A stretch of 64,000 nt of DNA. It comes from Sphagnum compactum. Lineage: Eukaryota; Bryophyta; Sphagnopsida; Sphagnales. Positions within the stretch are counted from its first letter, which is position 1. The number at the start of each line of letters is the position of its first letter. Under the pieces are notes generated by a model, which was not told the origin of the DNA, did no database searches, and worked only from the letters and a program-made list of their open reading frames with translations. Shown piece by piece: positions 1 through 10,303 of this stretch. A program made the translations under genes and the position numbers. The stretch lies in NCBI GenBank assembly GCA_965153455.1, contig OZ234501.1:2418001-2482000 (forward strand), written 5' to 3'.

Positions 1-1139
1 GTGGACACAGTTCAGGTAGATGTACAACATCTTATCTATTGGCAAGGCCAGCGTGTTTGTGATGCCTTGTTGTAAAAGATTCAAGTCTTTTTTTCTACTA
101 CACTAGCCTACACGTAGCCTAGTGTGTATAGAAAGAAGAAAGAAGAAAAAGAATCATGACAGTTTAAGAGAGTGCAGAAAAGGTGTACTAGAGCTTTGAG
201 TCTTGTACCATTTTTAGGCATGATCTAATTTTGCTTTTGGTGAAGGTGGTGAGTAGCCTAGTGGGTGGGTGGTTTCTGATGTCAGAGAAATTTGAGCATT
301 TGAAAGAAGTAAAGATCACAGCAGCAGCAGCAGCAGCGGCTACAAGAAGAAGCTTTCTCTAGAGTGCAGGTGATCCACTAGAACAGGTGCGTAGAGTTAG
401 ACTAGAGTTGGAGGCCAGCCGCGGGAGGGACTTGAAGATCAATGTGCAGCAGTTGCAACAACAGTTTTGAGATCTCTGCAGGCAGCTAGCTAGCCAGCCA
501 GCCAGTCAGTCAGCCACCATCGGGTTGCAGTGGCACATTAGCGGAGTACTAGTGTGAGTTGCTAGGAGTGTTGGAGTGGAGATCAGACGCGAGTGGAGAT
601 CAGACGCGATCAGACGGGAAACATGTCGGGAACTACAACAGTGAAGTATGTCGCGGCACTACGTCTACTCTATGCAGCTCTTCTTTTTGTACTTAATTTG
701 CAGCCCACTAGCTATCTAGGTGCTTTGCAGATTGCCCGGTTGATTCGCGCTATCAGCTCCTCTTCAGAAATCTCATCAGTACTCAAACTGGGCTTAGATC
801 AAAGTTTCAGATACACACATGTAACTAATCTGCCGCTTACATAGTTCTCAGGCTCATGCAGCCATCACTTAGACAACAACAGTGTGAAGATCTTCAAGTA
901 TCATCAGATTTGGATCTGCAAAAACTGGCCCAGCTGCAGCTTCGGGAGTTAAAATATAAATCTGTTGGATTCCTTCTGAAATCTCCATTATAAGAAATTG
1001 TTGGAATTTTGGAGTCTCTAGAAGTTTAACAAGAATATTGTGATCCGTAGTAACGACGTAGGTAGGTAGGTAGGGATCAGGTAGCTTAGTAACAATTGTT
1101 ATAATATTAGTATAGCAGAAATACAAGGTCATTGACACC
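1..1139. other. Upstream region of the first gene
   Basis: No gene is convincing here. The stretch holds a short CAG run near 321-340, a GCTAGC/CAGC/CAGT simple stretch near 483-515, and a 17-bp direct repeat (two full copies plus a partial one) at about 574-616. A reading frame at 593-844, with a hydrophobic segment after the internal ATG at 623, could be an upstream exon or a chance frame. It has no recognisable domain and no clear splice connection to the gene downstream. A promoter and 5' leader for the gene at 1234 are expected in this stretch, but no core element stands out. Confidence 0.4.
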
Positions 1140-1334
1140 ATGAACGGGATGGATTCTTCTTCTTCTTCTTCATCTTCTTCATCTCATGTGTTGGTTGCAC
1201 TTACCCAGGAGGACACCGCGATATTCTCTTTTCATGGAGCGCGATGTGTTAGCCATGGCGATTCTTCTGCTCACGATCATATTCTTCACATCATCATCAT
1301 CGTCCGGCGGGCAATACCACTCGACGATGATTAA
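1140..1334 (+). other. Possible overlapping uORF of the secreted-protein gene
   Basis: An ATG in good context (A at -3) opens a 64-codon frame with a run of about ten serines encoded by TTC/TTCA repeats. It terminates about 100 bp inside the main coding region, in another frame. If transcription starts upstream of 1140 it would reduce translation of the main frame. If it starts later, the uORF does not exist. The transcript start cannot be seen. Confidence 0.25.
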
Positions 1335-1638
1335 GGTGGCACAAGCACAACCGTATCAACCTTTCTATCATCCCACTTCTCGACCCAATGTGACGGTGCT
1401 GGACTGCGAGGTTTGCGGCAAAAAAGCTCCCAGCTTCAAATGCGGTCCGCCCATCCAACTGCTCGCGTACGCCCAGTGGCCCGTCTTCGTGCGTTGTTTC
1501 CAGACCGGCGGCCAAAGCGTCGATGGAAACTCCAACTGGGAATACGTATGTTTGAACAGCGGCAATTGTGGGTTCATCCCCGAAGCTTACCTCGACTGCC
1601 AAGGCCTTACAGCCTGCGAGGCCCCACCCTGTTGCTGA
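1234..1638 (+). CDS. Small secreted cysteine-rich protein with SH3b-like core
   Basis: This single-exon frame encodes 134 residues. The N-terminus has a hydrophobic run (AILLLTIIFF) followed by serines and glycines, which looks like a cleavable signal peptide and implies secretion. The mature part has ten cysteines, an even number that suits disulfides. Its core reads GPPIQLLAYAQWPVFVRCF, then GNSNWEYVC and GFIPEAYLDC. The order 'hydrophobic strand - C - G - GNS.W - G.IP..Y' matches the layout of bacterial-type SH3 (SH3b) domains of secreted proteins; this is a by-eye fold call, not a search. I start at 1234; the in-frame ATG at 1255 has a stronger context (GCCATGGCG) and would begin exactly at the hydrophobic segment. 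An out-of-frame ATG at 1140 opens a 64-codon frame overlapping the start. A cell-wall or apoplastic role is only a guess. Confidence 0.65.
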   Translation: MERDVLAMAILLLTIIFFTSSSSSGGQYHSTMIKVAQAQPYQPFYHPTSRPNVTVLDCEVCGKKAPSFKCGPPIQLLAYAQWPVFVRCFQTGGQSVDGNSNWEYVCLNSGNCGFIPEAYLDCQGLTACEAPPCC

Positions 1639-1700
1639 TGATTCTTCTTCAATCCACTACCATAGTTGTCACCTCAGCTAGATTCCTTCCTGTTTTTTTC

Positions 1701-1955
1701 TCTTCTTCTTTCTTCTTGCCAATAATATATGTCCCCTCACATCTGACCTGATCTCTAACAGAACATTCAAATGCTCTGGATCTTCTTCTTCTTCTTCTTC
1801 TTCTTCTTCTTGCCAATAATATATCTCCCTCCACATCTCGCCTGATCTCTACCAGAACATTCAAATGTTCTGGATCTTCTTCTTCTTCTTCTTCTTGCCA
1901 ATAAATATATGTCACTTCAAATCTCGCCTGATCTCTGCATGTTCTGGATCTTTCA
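1701..1955. repeat. TTC-rich minisatellite, about 3 copies
   Basis: Three consecutive units each contain a TTC run, TTGCCAATAAT, a CTCAC/CTCGCCTGATCTCT segment, ACATTCAAATG and CTCTGGATC or a close variant. The TGCCAATA anchors are at 1717, 1811 and 1896, giving periods of 94 and 85 bp. The array lies directly after the stop codon of the secreted-protein gene and may be in its 3' UTR. Reading frames across it are repeat artefacts. Confidence 0.85.
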
Positions 1956-2550
1956 TTACTGTGGTCAACTTAACTTGGGTTTTTGCAGAATTGACAATAT
2001 AGCCCACTTGCTCGGCACAGTTATCAAATCAAGTGTCTGTCTGTCTGTCTGCCAGAGTATAAAAAGTGTCAGATTTCAATGAATGTATTTGATTCTCAAT
2101 CTGGCCTCATCTACTAATGTTTACTTATATGATCAGGCCAGGCTTTTGAATTGAATTCTATATTCAAGTCTGGCCTGATCTTGGGTATGGATCAAGCCCA
2201 TCCAGCCAACCAAGATATCTATATATTAAGATAGGTGTTTTGTCTTTGTTGGGCCTTGCTCCGATAGGGGGACAGGGACTATGACATTGGATCCGACTTT
2301 TGGAGGTTTTACCTTATGAGAACCAATTTCACATCAGGTGAACCCCCCGGGTTCTTTGATGCAAGTGTTTAGACTGTTTAGATTGGAACGGATTTTTTTT
2401 GGGTGTTTGGAGTGTGAACTCACTAGGTGGATGTACACATATAACTGCCTCTGGCAAAAGTCAAGGGGAATATAAGAACTCTTTTTTCTGCTGACTATGT
2501 ACTAATTAGTAGATCTAGTTCAGCTTCTCTCTCTTCTCTCTAGTTAGGTA
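1956..2550. other. Spacer, no gene seen
   Basis: Unique-looking sequence with a short TGTC run near 2035-2052. I see no coding frame, RNA gene or complete element. Confidence 0.5.
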
Positions 2551-2947
2551 TATGTGTGTGTGTGTGTAATTTTAAGGTAAAGTTTCTCATGATTGAGTTT
2601 GTCTTCAAGCACTACTACAAAATGTGGGTGCAGTTCACTAGTCCCAATTCAATAGACCAGTGAATTCACTACTTCTTCACTGGTCCTTGTTCATTACGAG
2701 TAATGAATACACTCAAAATCCAGTGAAATCACTTGGCGTACAGGGAGACCTTTTGTTGTAGTGCTTGTAGTGAAGTTTTTGCCAATTTTCAATCTAAGTA
2801 TCTAATTCAAAGGTGTTCAAAGTTGTTGTTGTTGTTGTGTGTGTGTGTGTGTGTGTAAATTTAAGGTAAACTTTCTCATGATTGAGTTTGTCTTCAAGTT
2901 TTTACCAATTTTCAATCTAAGTATCTAATTCAAAGGTGTTCAAAGTT
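2551..2947. repeat. Tandem duplication, one copy split by a MITE
   Basis: A unit of about 110 bp, running from a TG microsatellite through TTTAAGGTAAA and TTCTCATGATTGAGTTTG to GGTGTTCAAAGTT, occurs twice. Copy one spans 2551-2826 and is interrupted by the element at 2610-2772. Copy two spans about 2838-2947 and is uninterrupted. Apart from the insertion the copies differ at only a few bases, so the second copy serves as the pre-insertion site. Confidence 0.85.
2610..2772 (+). mobile_element. CACTA-type MITE, copy 1
   Basis: This 163-bp non-coding element begins CACTACTACAAAATG. Its other end, read on the opposite strand, begins CACTAC and repeats CACTACAACAAAAGG nine bases further in. It is flanked by the 3-bp direct repeat AAG (2607-2609 and 2773-2775), the target duplication size of CACTA (En/Spm) transposons. 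Subterminal CACTGG and TTCACTAG motifs recur inside. The uninterrupted duplicate at about 2896 confirms both ends and the target site. Confidence 0.88.
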
Positions 2948-3289
2948 ACATAAGATATGTGTGTGAAATCAGTGTTTGTTCCAGGACCCATTACTCTAGT
3001 GTTGTTGTAGTAGCCAGCACCCAAATTAAGGGGCCAAAATTTTAGTGTTTGTGGGAGCTAGATGGCTAGATCAAGGGTGGCAAAATCTGGTGACAATTTT
3101 TGTCACTTTTTAAAAATTGGTACCACTGTCAATGGTTGATTAGAATATTGTTGAAAATGCAGTTAGAGCAGCCTTTTTTTTTAATTTAATTTTTTTACTG
3201 AAAAAAATAAGTTTTTGCCAAAAGAAGAGATTCAAAATTATAAAAGTAAAGAACAAAAAGTGATTTGAAAGTTTTCAATCACCAGAAGT
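2948..3289. other. AT-rich spacer
   Basis: No coding potential or complete repeat is visible; poly-T and poly-A tracts lie around 3172-3200. Confidence 0.45.
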
Positions 3290-3672
3290 GAAGATAAAAC
3301 ATATACCAATTAGCCAGATTTCAATACATGGTTTTCTGTATGTCACAAAAAACAGCGTTTATTTCAATTCCCAATTTTGTGATGTAATTGCCATGCTCAC
3401 GATCATCCACAATGAGATTTAGCCATTTTTTGGCCATAGACCATGTTACGAAAGCAGAAATTTATTAAAATCCTTTTCTTTCATGGGCTACTTGCTTTAA
3501 ACAAATGTGCAAAGAAATAACGATTTTTATTAGTTTATTTCAAAGTTTTTGACCATTTTTAGGAAATATTCAAAAGATTGTTTTTTTGAATTTAATTTTT
3601 TTTGCCAAATGAATTTGCACTTCATATTTGGTTTTATAGCAAGATTTGGCTAAATCTTCCCGGGGATATTCA
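3290..3672. repeat. R1 dispersed repeat, diverged
   Basis: Contains the R1 family signatures in opposing orientation: a forward GATCATCCACAATGAGATTT-like block near 3400 and a reverse GATTTGGCTAAATCTTCC block near 3645. The R1 family is described at 37013-37622. The opposing ends suggest an element with inverted ends or two nested copies. Confidence 0.5.
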
Positions 3673-4080
3673 TAGCACATTGTGCTCTTGACACCGATAA
3701 AGGTTGAAAGGCTAGTAAGCACAAGTGTTAAAGGTCAGACCATAGCATGATGAAATAGACTACACATATAATAATTACTTAAAGATAGTCTTCACGTTTT
3801 CACCCATGTTTGTCATTGGATTTGATAAGGTGGTCGGTGCTTGTTCGACTTTAATTTTAGTGACGATTATACATTGAACCTTGGTGTAGGTAGGATGACT
3901 ATAGAAACTCATAATATTTCGCCTCACCAAATTTTAGCTCGAAATTTGTTTAGCTCATTCCCGAGTCAAGATGAATGAATTTGTGTCTTTTAATTAATTA
4001 ATTATTTACTCATTTCTTCAACATTGTATTCATTGAAAAAAAAATAAAGATATTTTCTCTGTCAATTTGCATCTCATTTA
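3673..4080. other. AT-rich spacer
   Basis: No gene or RNA recognised. Confidence 0.4.
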
Positions 4081-4290
4081 AAAATTTCAATTCGAATTCG
4101 ATTGACTTGAATTTTAGCCCAATTGTTGAATTGAATTTAGTTGACTTAAAATTCAACTAAATTCAATTGAATTCAAACTTCAATAAATGTGTTTCAATTC
4201 AATTTAGGAATTTGAATTCAATTCAAAGTTCATACAATGTCATTCAATATAATTTGTCATTTGAATGGAACTCAATTTTCATAAATCAAT
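4081..4290. repeat. AATTCAA-rich low-complexity block
   Basis: About 200 bp built from irregular repeats of AATTCAATT, AATTGAATT and related words. It is self-complementary and could fold into many alternative hairpins. It has no constant period. Confidence 0.6.
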
Positions 4291-7200
4291 TATATTTATT
4301 TACAAGGTGTGACCCTTTGTGTAGGTCTCGGAGCTAGGTTCTCTATTCACCCTATTTTGTGGCCAAAATAAGCTTTTGGGACTTTATATGATATTAAATT
4401 GGTGATAATCAAATTTAAATGGGTTTTTTCCAAATAAACCCTAAGCTTCAATATGTCATCATTTTCATCAAATTGTTGTTTTCAGGGTGTGTCTGTAAAT
4501 TGCAGATCCCTGACTTATAATTTTGATTAGACTTGTGTCCTTCCATTTTTTCCATCACTTCCTCTTTGTTGTAAAGTTTTATTGCAATTAAGTTGGCAAT
4601 GTACGTGTAAGGTAAAGGCCAAGTGGAAGGGCATTACGGGAATAAGTGCCTTGTGAGGCATAAGCCCCATTCCCATAAGCCTACACTTGATCTTTTTCTA
4701 TTAATCATGAGTTTGGAAACTTTAATGTTAAAGTATTTTCTTTTTTCTCTTCTTTCAAAAAGTAGAATAAATCTGTGTGTATTTATCTTTTTAATATGGT
4801 GGACTTATAGAGTTGATGAGCAATACACACAAATTTTTAAGCTCTTCATGAAAATGTTTTAGGTTGCCTTTCTCAGTGTTTATATGTGTTTAAATTATTA
4901 GCTATACTCCAATAATTTAGCTAGTTGAGAAAATTATAGAGTTTATGTTTAATATTGCTATTAAATATGAGTATTATTTTTCTCATTGAAAAAAAGAATG
5001 GCAATCTGATTCAAACTACATATTAGGAGCAATTTATTTCCTAAAATTATGATGTCAACTAAAACTTTGGTAATTGTGGACACTTCATCACCAATCACTA
5101 GTTTAGCACATGATTGGCACTAAATTAGAGATTAATTGTTGCTTCATCACATTAGCTTGGCATAAATGGCCATCCCATCTATGACTTATGAACACCATAG
5201 TCGAACATACATTCAAAAGGCAATTATCATGAAGCATATCTCAAATGGCCTCTCCCTATTATTTGTCTAAAGCAAAACGCAACAACAACAACAAAATAAG
5301 CAAATTTCAACATCCTAAGTGCTACATGCGATTATTATCTAGTAATTATTATGTATTGGAGAACCACTTACTAGTTGGCTAAACAATTCATTGATTCACC
5401 TTCAGTTTTCCGATTTCGTTGTCACCATTCCAAGGCCATTTAACTCAACATCCAAGTTGAATAATAGAGAATTGTTCACTTACTTGCAATGAAAACCCAA
5501 GAAAGACTCAAAACACATGCAATATGTGAAACAATCAGGTTTTCTTAAAATTGAGTCTATAGTAATGAGTCTCATTACTAACCAGAAAGTCACCCTCTCT
5601 TTCACCCCCTATCCCCTCCGTTTTCACCCCAGGTTAGATCCCCTCTTTCCATGGGTCCTGCCAAGTAAGGAAATTTTAAGAAATCTCAGTATGAAATGCT
5701 GAAACTCAGCATTTTAATGCAGAAGGTTCGAGAGTAATTATAGTAGATGTACAGGTAGGAGCGGTGAAAATATCTGGCTAGTGGAGGCGCTCAGGAAAAA
5801 GGAAAGATAGGGTGAAGAAGTCAGTTTACCACCAAACCAAACTGGTGGAAAAACTAGATTGGGTCCCAGTTATTTCGTTTTGTAAAATTTTCATCGCCAG
5901 TTACGACGCGTTTGACGCCCTGTTATGCCGAAACTGGCCATTCTCATCCCCTAATCGCCTGACTTTACAGATAACTTTATTATGTCCAAATAGAGGATAA
6001 CATGACAGTTTTGGGGACACCACTCGATGAATTAAACATAATAGGATAACAAATAGATTTCTTTTTCGGCTGATTGATAATTAGTTGGTGGTCATTGCAA
6101 GGTGAGAGAGTACATACACACTCAGGCATAAATTCTAATATAGATCAGCTTAGAGAATGGGAACTAAAGCATGGGAGAGTAATGTGCCAAAGTGTTTTGA
6201 AAAGTAGACCATTGACATTGAACAAGATTATAAGTCGGTAATAAACTTAATGTCCTGTGTTTTTGTCTTAAATTTTGTCTGAATTGGACTCGTCAAGTGC
6301 CAAAAATCATCTAGTGTAATATGCAATTACCTAGGTCTAAAAATTTAAAAAAATCCTCTCCATAAAATCCTACTCATGAAGGCCTTTCCAATAGTATAAG
6401 AGCATGCTCCAACTTGTTTAACATTTTTTGTTTGTGTTTTATTGAGTTTTCCATGACAAAATGGTTTAATATCTAATAAATCTTGCATTGTAAGTCTAAC
6501 CATCACAAAACCATCTCAACACGCCCTACTCATTGAGGACTTTCCAATGATACTGAGAGCTTTCAATTTGACAAACAAAACAAACAAACATCCTTCCTCA
6601 ATAGATAGACTACTATGGCATGTGCCACTAACCCAAGTGTGAACATGATTATATAATTGTTCCAACTGTGAAAGTGAGAAAATTATTTTAAATTTTAAGT
6701 GAATTTCAAATGACAAAAATAATTCAGACTTTGACATCTTCCCCCACCTTAGTTTGAAAAATTACAAAATCATCTCCAAGAAATCCCATTCATCATGGCA
6801 TTTCCAACAATATCAAGAGTTTGCTATTATTTTCCTAAAGATTTTAGTTTTGATTTTGTTGAATTTTCTTTGACGATTTTTATTCAATATTCAATAGCTT
6901 TCGCACTATTGGTCTCAACGTTATGAAACTATCTCATTGCACCCCAACTCATCAAGGGCATTCCAAATTAAATTCATCCCAAATTGTTTCAAATGTTCCC
7001 ATCCCATACAAAATTATTGTTATCCAAACACATTAAAAACCTACAACATTAATATAAATTTGAACATTAAAACTTGACAAACTAAACATTAATTACATTT
7101 GTTGTGACTCCTATTAATGCAATTGCACCCATTACAAATTCAATAGATGTTTATTCAAAAATCAAAATTAAACAAAACTACAATGCACTTACACAAAATA

Positions 7201-7600
7201 AATTTTCCAAATGATTTTTTAAATTAAGTTATTCAAATTCATTCTTATGAAGGTGGTTATTAACACATGGACCTTAGCTGAAGGAGCCTTACTTTGTTGA
7301 TTTTAATGTATCTAGACATTTAAATGTAATGAAAACGTTACATTTAAATGATAGGAATAAAGAAAGCCACAAACTTTAACCTTCCTTTCAATCTGTTTCA
7401 TATATTAATATTTTAAAAAAGCACAAAACTTTTAGGACATTTGTTTATTTAAATGTAGGGCAAGGTTTAGAAGGTGAGTCTACCAAAACAAGGGGTTTAC
7501 AATGACATGATTACAAGTGTTAGGTGCAAGAAACCTTTTGTGCTAGCTTTTTCACTTTGTTCATTCTTTGTATGGCTTTCAAATTTCTTTGTTTTTTAAT
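4291..7600. other. Long AT-rich spacer, no gene supported
   Basis: Reading frames are short, lack domains and have non-coding composition. A segment at about 4605-4685 (GTAAGGTAAAGGCC followed by GGGCATTACGGGAATAAG) resembles the GGGCATTCCCAAAA motif family found elsewhere in the window. Blocks around 6350-6980 repeat a loose theme (ACTCATNAAGGCNTTTCCAA), suggesting old internally duplicated repeat DNA. Confidence 0.45.
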
Positions 7601-8392
7601 TATCATTTTGTTTTTGTGAGTTTGTCTATCAATTTTTCTTTTATGAACACATGCCATGGCGACCCGCTTGTAGGGCTTTTTTTGTGCTAACTCATTTTCG
7701 TGCATTGTGTTGTTTTTTAGAGGTTTCTGGCCGATGACACCCATATCCCTGACCCTGCCCATGTTGTTTCCTTCACTTTCGATCATTTTGCTTTCCAGTT
7801 GGCTTCTGTGGGGTTGTTTGTTCAACCTCACAAGTGTTTGGCTTGGACTCCATCTGGCTTACCTTTTGGGTTCATCCCCCTTGCTGAGTTTTGTTGCCCC
7901 CTTGATGGCATTAGGAGTCTTGGTGTCCCCTATGGCTTTACCTCTTGGCCTTTTCATTTTTGCAAGAGGTTTTAGGTGAGGATGTTTGGCATGTAGATGT
8001 GTTCCTGAGATTAGGGGACGTCTAGATTGCTTTTGGTATCTTTTTTCAATGTTTCGCCCAAAGGCCTTCTTTTTTGCTTTGTTGTCTCCCCCCTTGTAAG
8101 TTTTTGAAATTAGTTTGTTATTTTTGACTCAACTTTGATGAGAGTTTCTGAAAGACATGTGGGTTTAGGTTCATTGGAGTCCTTCGAGGCCTTTCTAATC
8201 CATTGGCAAGTGGCTTTCCCCATTTCTAGTGGGGGTGTAGGGTTGATTTTTTCGAAGGTCATTGCTTTAATTACCTATTTGGGGAGTTGGGCTTTAGTTG
8301 TCCCTCTCATAGTTTCCATGTTTTTCTTGGATTTTTGCCCATTCTTGTTGGAGGTGATAGGTGCAAGTAGTTTAGGGCCATTCCCTTTTTAG
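7600..8392 (+). pseudogene. Decayed non-LTR reverse transcriptase
   Basis: Conceptual translation recovers reverse-transcriptase pieces. A GDPL-like block near 7660 is followed by a LIF-like and a VHCV-like patch. The catalytic FLADDTHI lies at about 7724-7747, then GLFVQPHKCLAW and DGIRSLGVPYG. After several stops, a second block in the same frame (8135-8392) reads GSLESFEAFLIHWQ, FPISSGGVGL and YLGSWAL, as in the region after the polymerase domain of LINE proteins. Stops and frame breaks interrupt all of it, so it cannot be functional. The family differs from the LINE at 38.5 kb. The 5' end was not found. Confidence 0.7.
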
Positions 8393-9516
8393 GTTCACTT
8401 GAAATCAATGTGAGAGTTTTTTCCCTTAGGTGCCGTAGCATGTGTACCCTTTTTTGAGTAGTTGGTTGAACAATGTGTAGATCACCTTCAAGAGAGTATT
8501 TTAGAAAAATTGCACAACCATTTTTTAATTAACTTCTTTTATAAATTACTTTCTGATTGGCATTAGGTGCATTTGATGTCATGTGCATGGTTGGGTGTGG
8601 GCGTTTAATTGTCAGCCCGTTCAATCATCCTTTGTTTCCACTTGGCTTCAGATGTTTTTTCCACCCCATTGCACACTAGGTTGGGTCTTTCCCATCCTTT
8701 AATCCTTGGGGTGTCACAATGCATTTGTAGTTGACCTTTGGATCTTAAGGGGATCCACATTTTTTTGTTGCGTTCATGGTGGGAAAGGATAGCCTCGAAT
8801 GATATTGTGTGAAATGCTTTCACAATCATTGCAAAAGATGTGGGATTTCATGTTTCATGAGAGTAGACCCATGTTCTTGTGCTTGACCTTGTTTTGCAAT
8901 CTTTGTGTTGTTGAGTTGACATTGTGTTATCAATCGATGGTGTCTACATGTTGGTAGATGTTGTCATCGTTGACCCCACTCATGTTGATTTGGTTTCGTG
9001 AGTTGTTTTTTCTCATGGGGTTGCTACAATAGTTGTGGCTCAAGCAAAGGATGATTTTTATTGTAATCAGTTCCTAGTGGACATGTTTTTCTTTCTTGCC
9101 ATAAAAGGTTTTGGATGTCTACACGAATAGGCAAATAGGTTTTTTCATCAGTGTGCCAACATGGCATGGGGAACTAAGGGCACTAAAGGCCCTCCTCTTT
9201 TAGTTTTGAGTGCATCTTATAAGCAGAGGGTGTTAGTGGCATTACAACATGCACATGCAATTTCTATTTTGAGATGTGCTATTGTAATAGATTAAGGTTC
9301 ATTTAGGCTAGGCGTCCTTTCAAGGGGTCCTCCTCCCCTTTCCTTAATTTGATATGCTTCTTGCGACTGGGTGGGGTTCAGGAACTTGATGTTCCCCTTG
9401 TGGTTCGCCCTTTTAGGTGGTTCGTTTGTCTTCTTGGTCCTTCCATTTTGTTCCTTGGTTTCCCCCTTTTCTGGGTGCTTTGGTTAATTTATGGTTGGGA
9501 GGGTTTCATCTTGTAG
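8393..9516. other. Probable 3' continuation of the RT fossil
   Basis: Higher-GC patches, for example around 9150-9480, translate on the + strand to short Trp- and Leu-rich fragments. They may be the C-terminal remains of the retroelement upstream. No domain is recognisable and no poly(A) end is visible. Confidence 0.35.
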
Positions 9517-9920
9517 GTGCCTTTTCCATTGATCCCAAAAATAAGTTGTTTTCCAAAGACATTAGGAAATTTCTTTTCTCCGGCTTTCAATATTTTTCGT
9601 ATAGTTTGTTTTACTGAGAGTGTTGACATTTGCATGTTTAAGTGTAGTGTAAGGTCCCAGGAGGGGCAAGGCATTCCAAAAGACAAGGGTAACATCTAAG
9701 AGATCTCCTCTTATGGGCAAAGGTGGGGTTCCCAAATATTTTACTATTCCCAAATATAAGGTGCCTTCCAAAGACACTAAAAAAATTTCTTCTATTTTCA
9801 TTCTTTTAGTGCTTTTAGTTCTTTTGGTCCAGTTGGGCTTTTCAGGACTGAGAATGTTGAGATTTGTGTAAGGTAAGGTCCCAGGGTGGGGGTAAGGCAT
9901 TCCCAAAATAAGGGGCGCAC
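9517..9920. repeat. Diverged tandem duplication, about 200 bp
   Basis: Two segments (about 9517-9690 and 9735-9920) share, in the same order, TTCCAAAGACA, a T-rich block, ACTGAGAATGTTGA or ACTGAGAGTGTTGA, ATTTG, GTGTAAGGT, GGTCCCAGG and AAGGCATTCC. The downstream halves carry the GGCATTCCCAAAATAAGGGG motif seen at other sites in the window. Confidence 0.7.
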
Positions 9921-10150
9921 GACAAGGGAATCCTTAGTGTAAGGTGTAAGAGACTTATTGTCAGCATGAAGACTAGTGTTGTGTGCATAAATATCAATAA
10001 TTGTATATATGATGTGTAAATGTCATGTAAGTGTAAATCATTGACATTTTTATATTTAAGTTTTTTACATTTACACTTATATTGTTGTCTTGTATGATTT
10101 TATTTTTTGTACACTTACACGAAGGTAATGTAAATATTTGTCAAATATAT
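9921..10150. repeat. TGTAAATG/TGTAAGTG inverted-repeat region
   Basis: ATGTAAGTGTAAAT near 10025 is matched by its near-complement at about 10068-10083, forming an imperfect hairpin. Further TGTAAATG words lie on both sides and continue after the MITE that interrupts this region at 10151. Similar words occur at 14690-14760. Confidence 0.5.
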
Positions 10151-10303
10151 CATTACAACAAAAGGTGTTCCTATAGGCCAAGTGATTTCACTGGATTTTG
10201 AGTGAATTTATTGGTTGTAATGAACGAAGACCAATGAAGAAGCAGTGTATTCACTGGTCTAGTGAATGGGACTAGTGAACTCCACCCACGATTTGTAATA
10301 GTG
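10151..10303 (-). mobile_element. CACTA-type MITE, copy 2
   Basis: A 153-bp element in the opposite orientation to copy 1. Ends are CATTACAACAAAAGG and, on the other strand, CACTATTACAAATCG. It is flanked by the direct repeat TAT (10148-10150 and 10304-10306). The interior matches copy 1 reversed (CACTGGTCTAGTGAAT, GACTAGTGAAC). It is nested in the TGTAAATG repeat region. Confidence 0.88.

Noticed and set aside
593-844. Possible upstream gene or exon with a hydrophobic segment
   Set aside because: No recognisable domain, no clear splice link to the secreted-protein gene, and the sequence is not distinguishable from a chance frame.
1649-1915. Minus-strand frame with long arginine and glutamate runs
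   Set aside because: Produced by the TTC-rich minisatellite at 1701-1955; no protein evidence.
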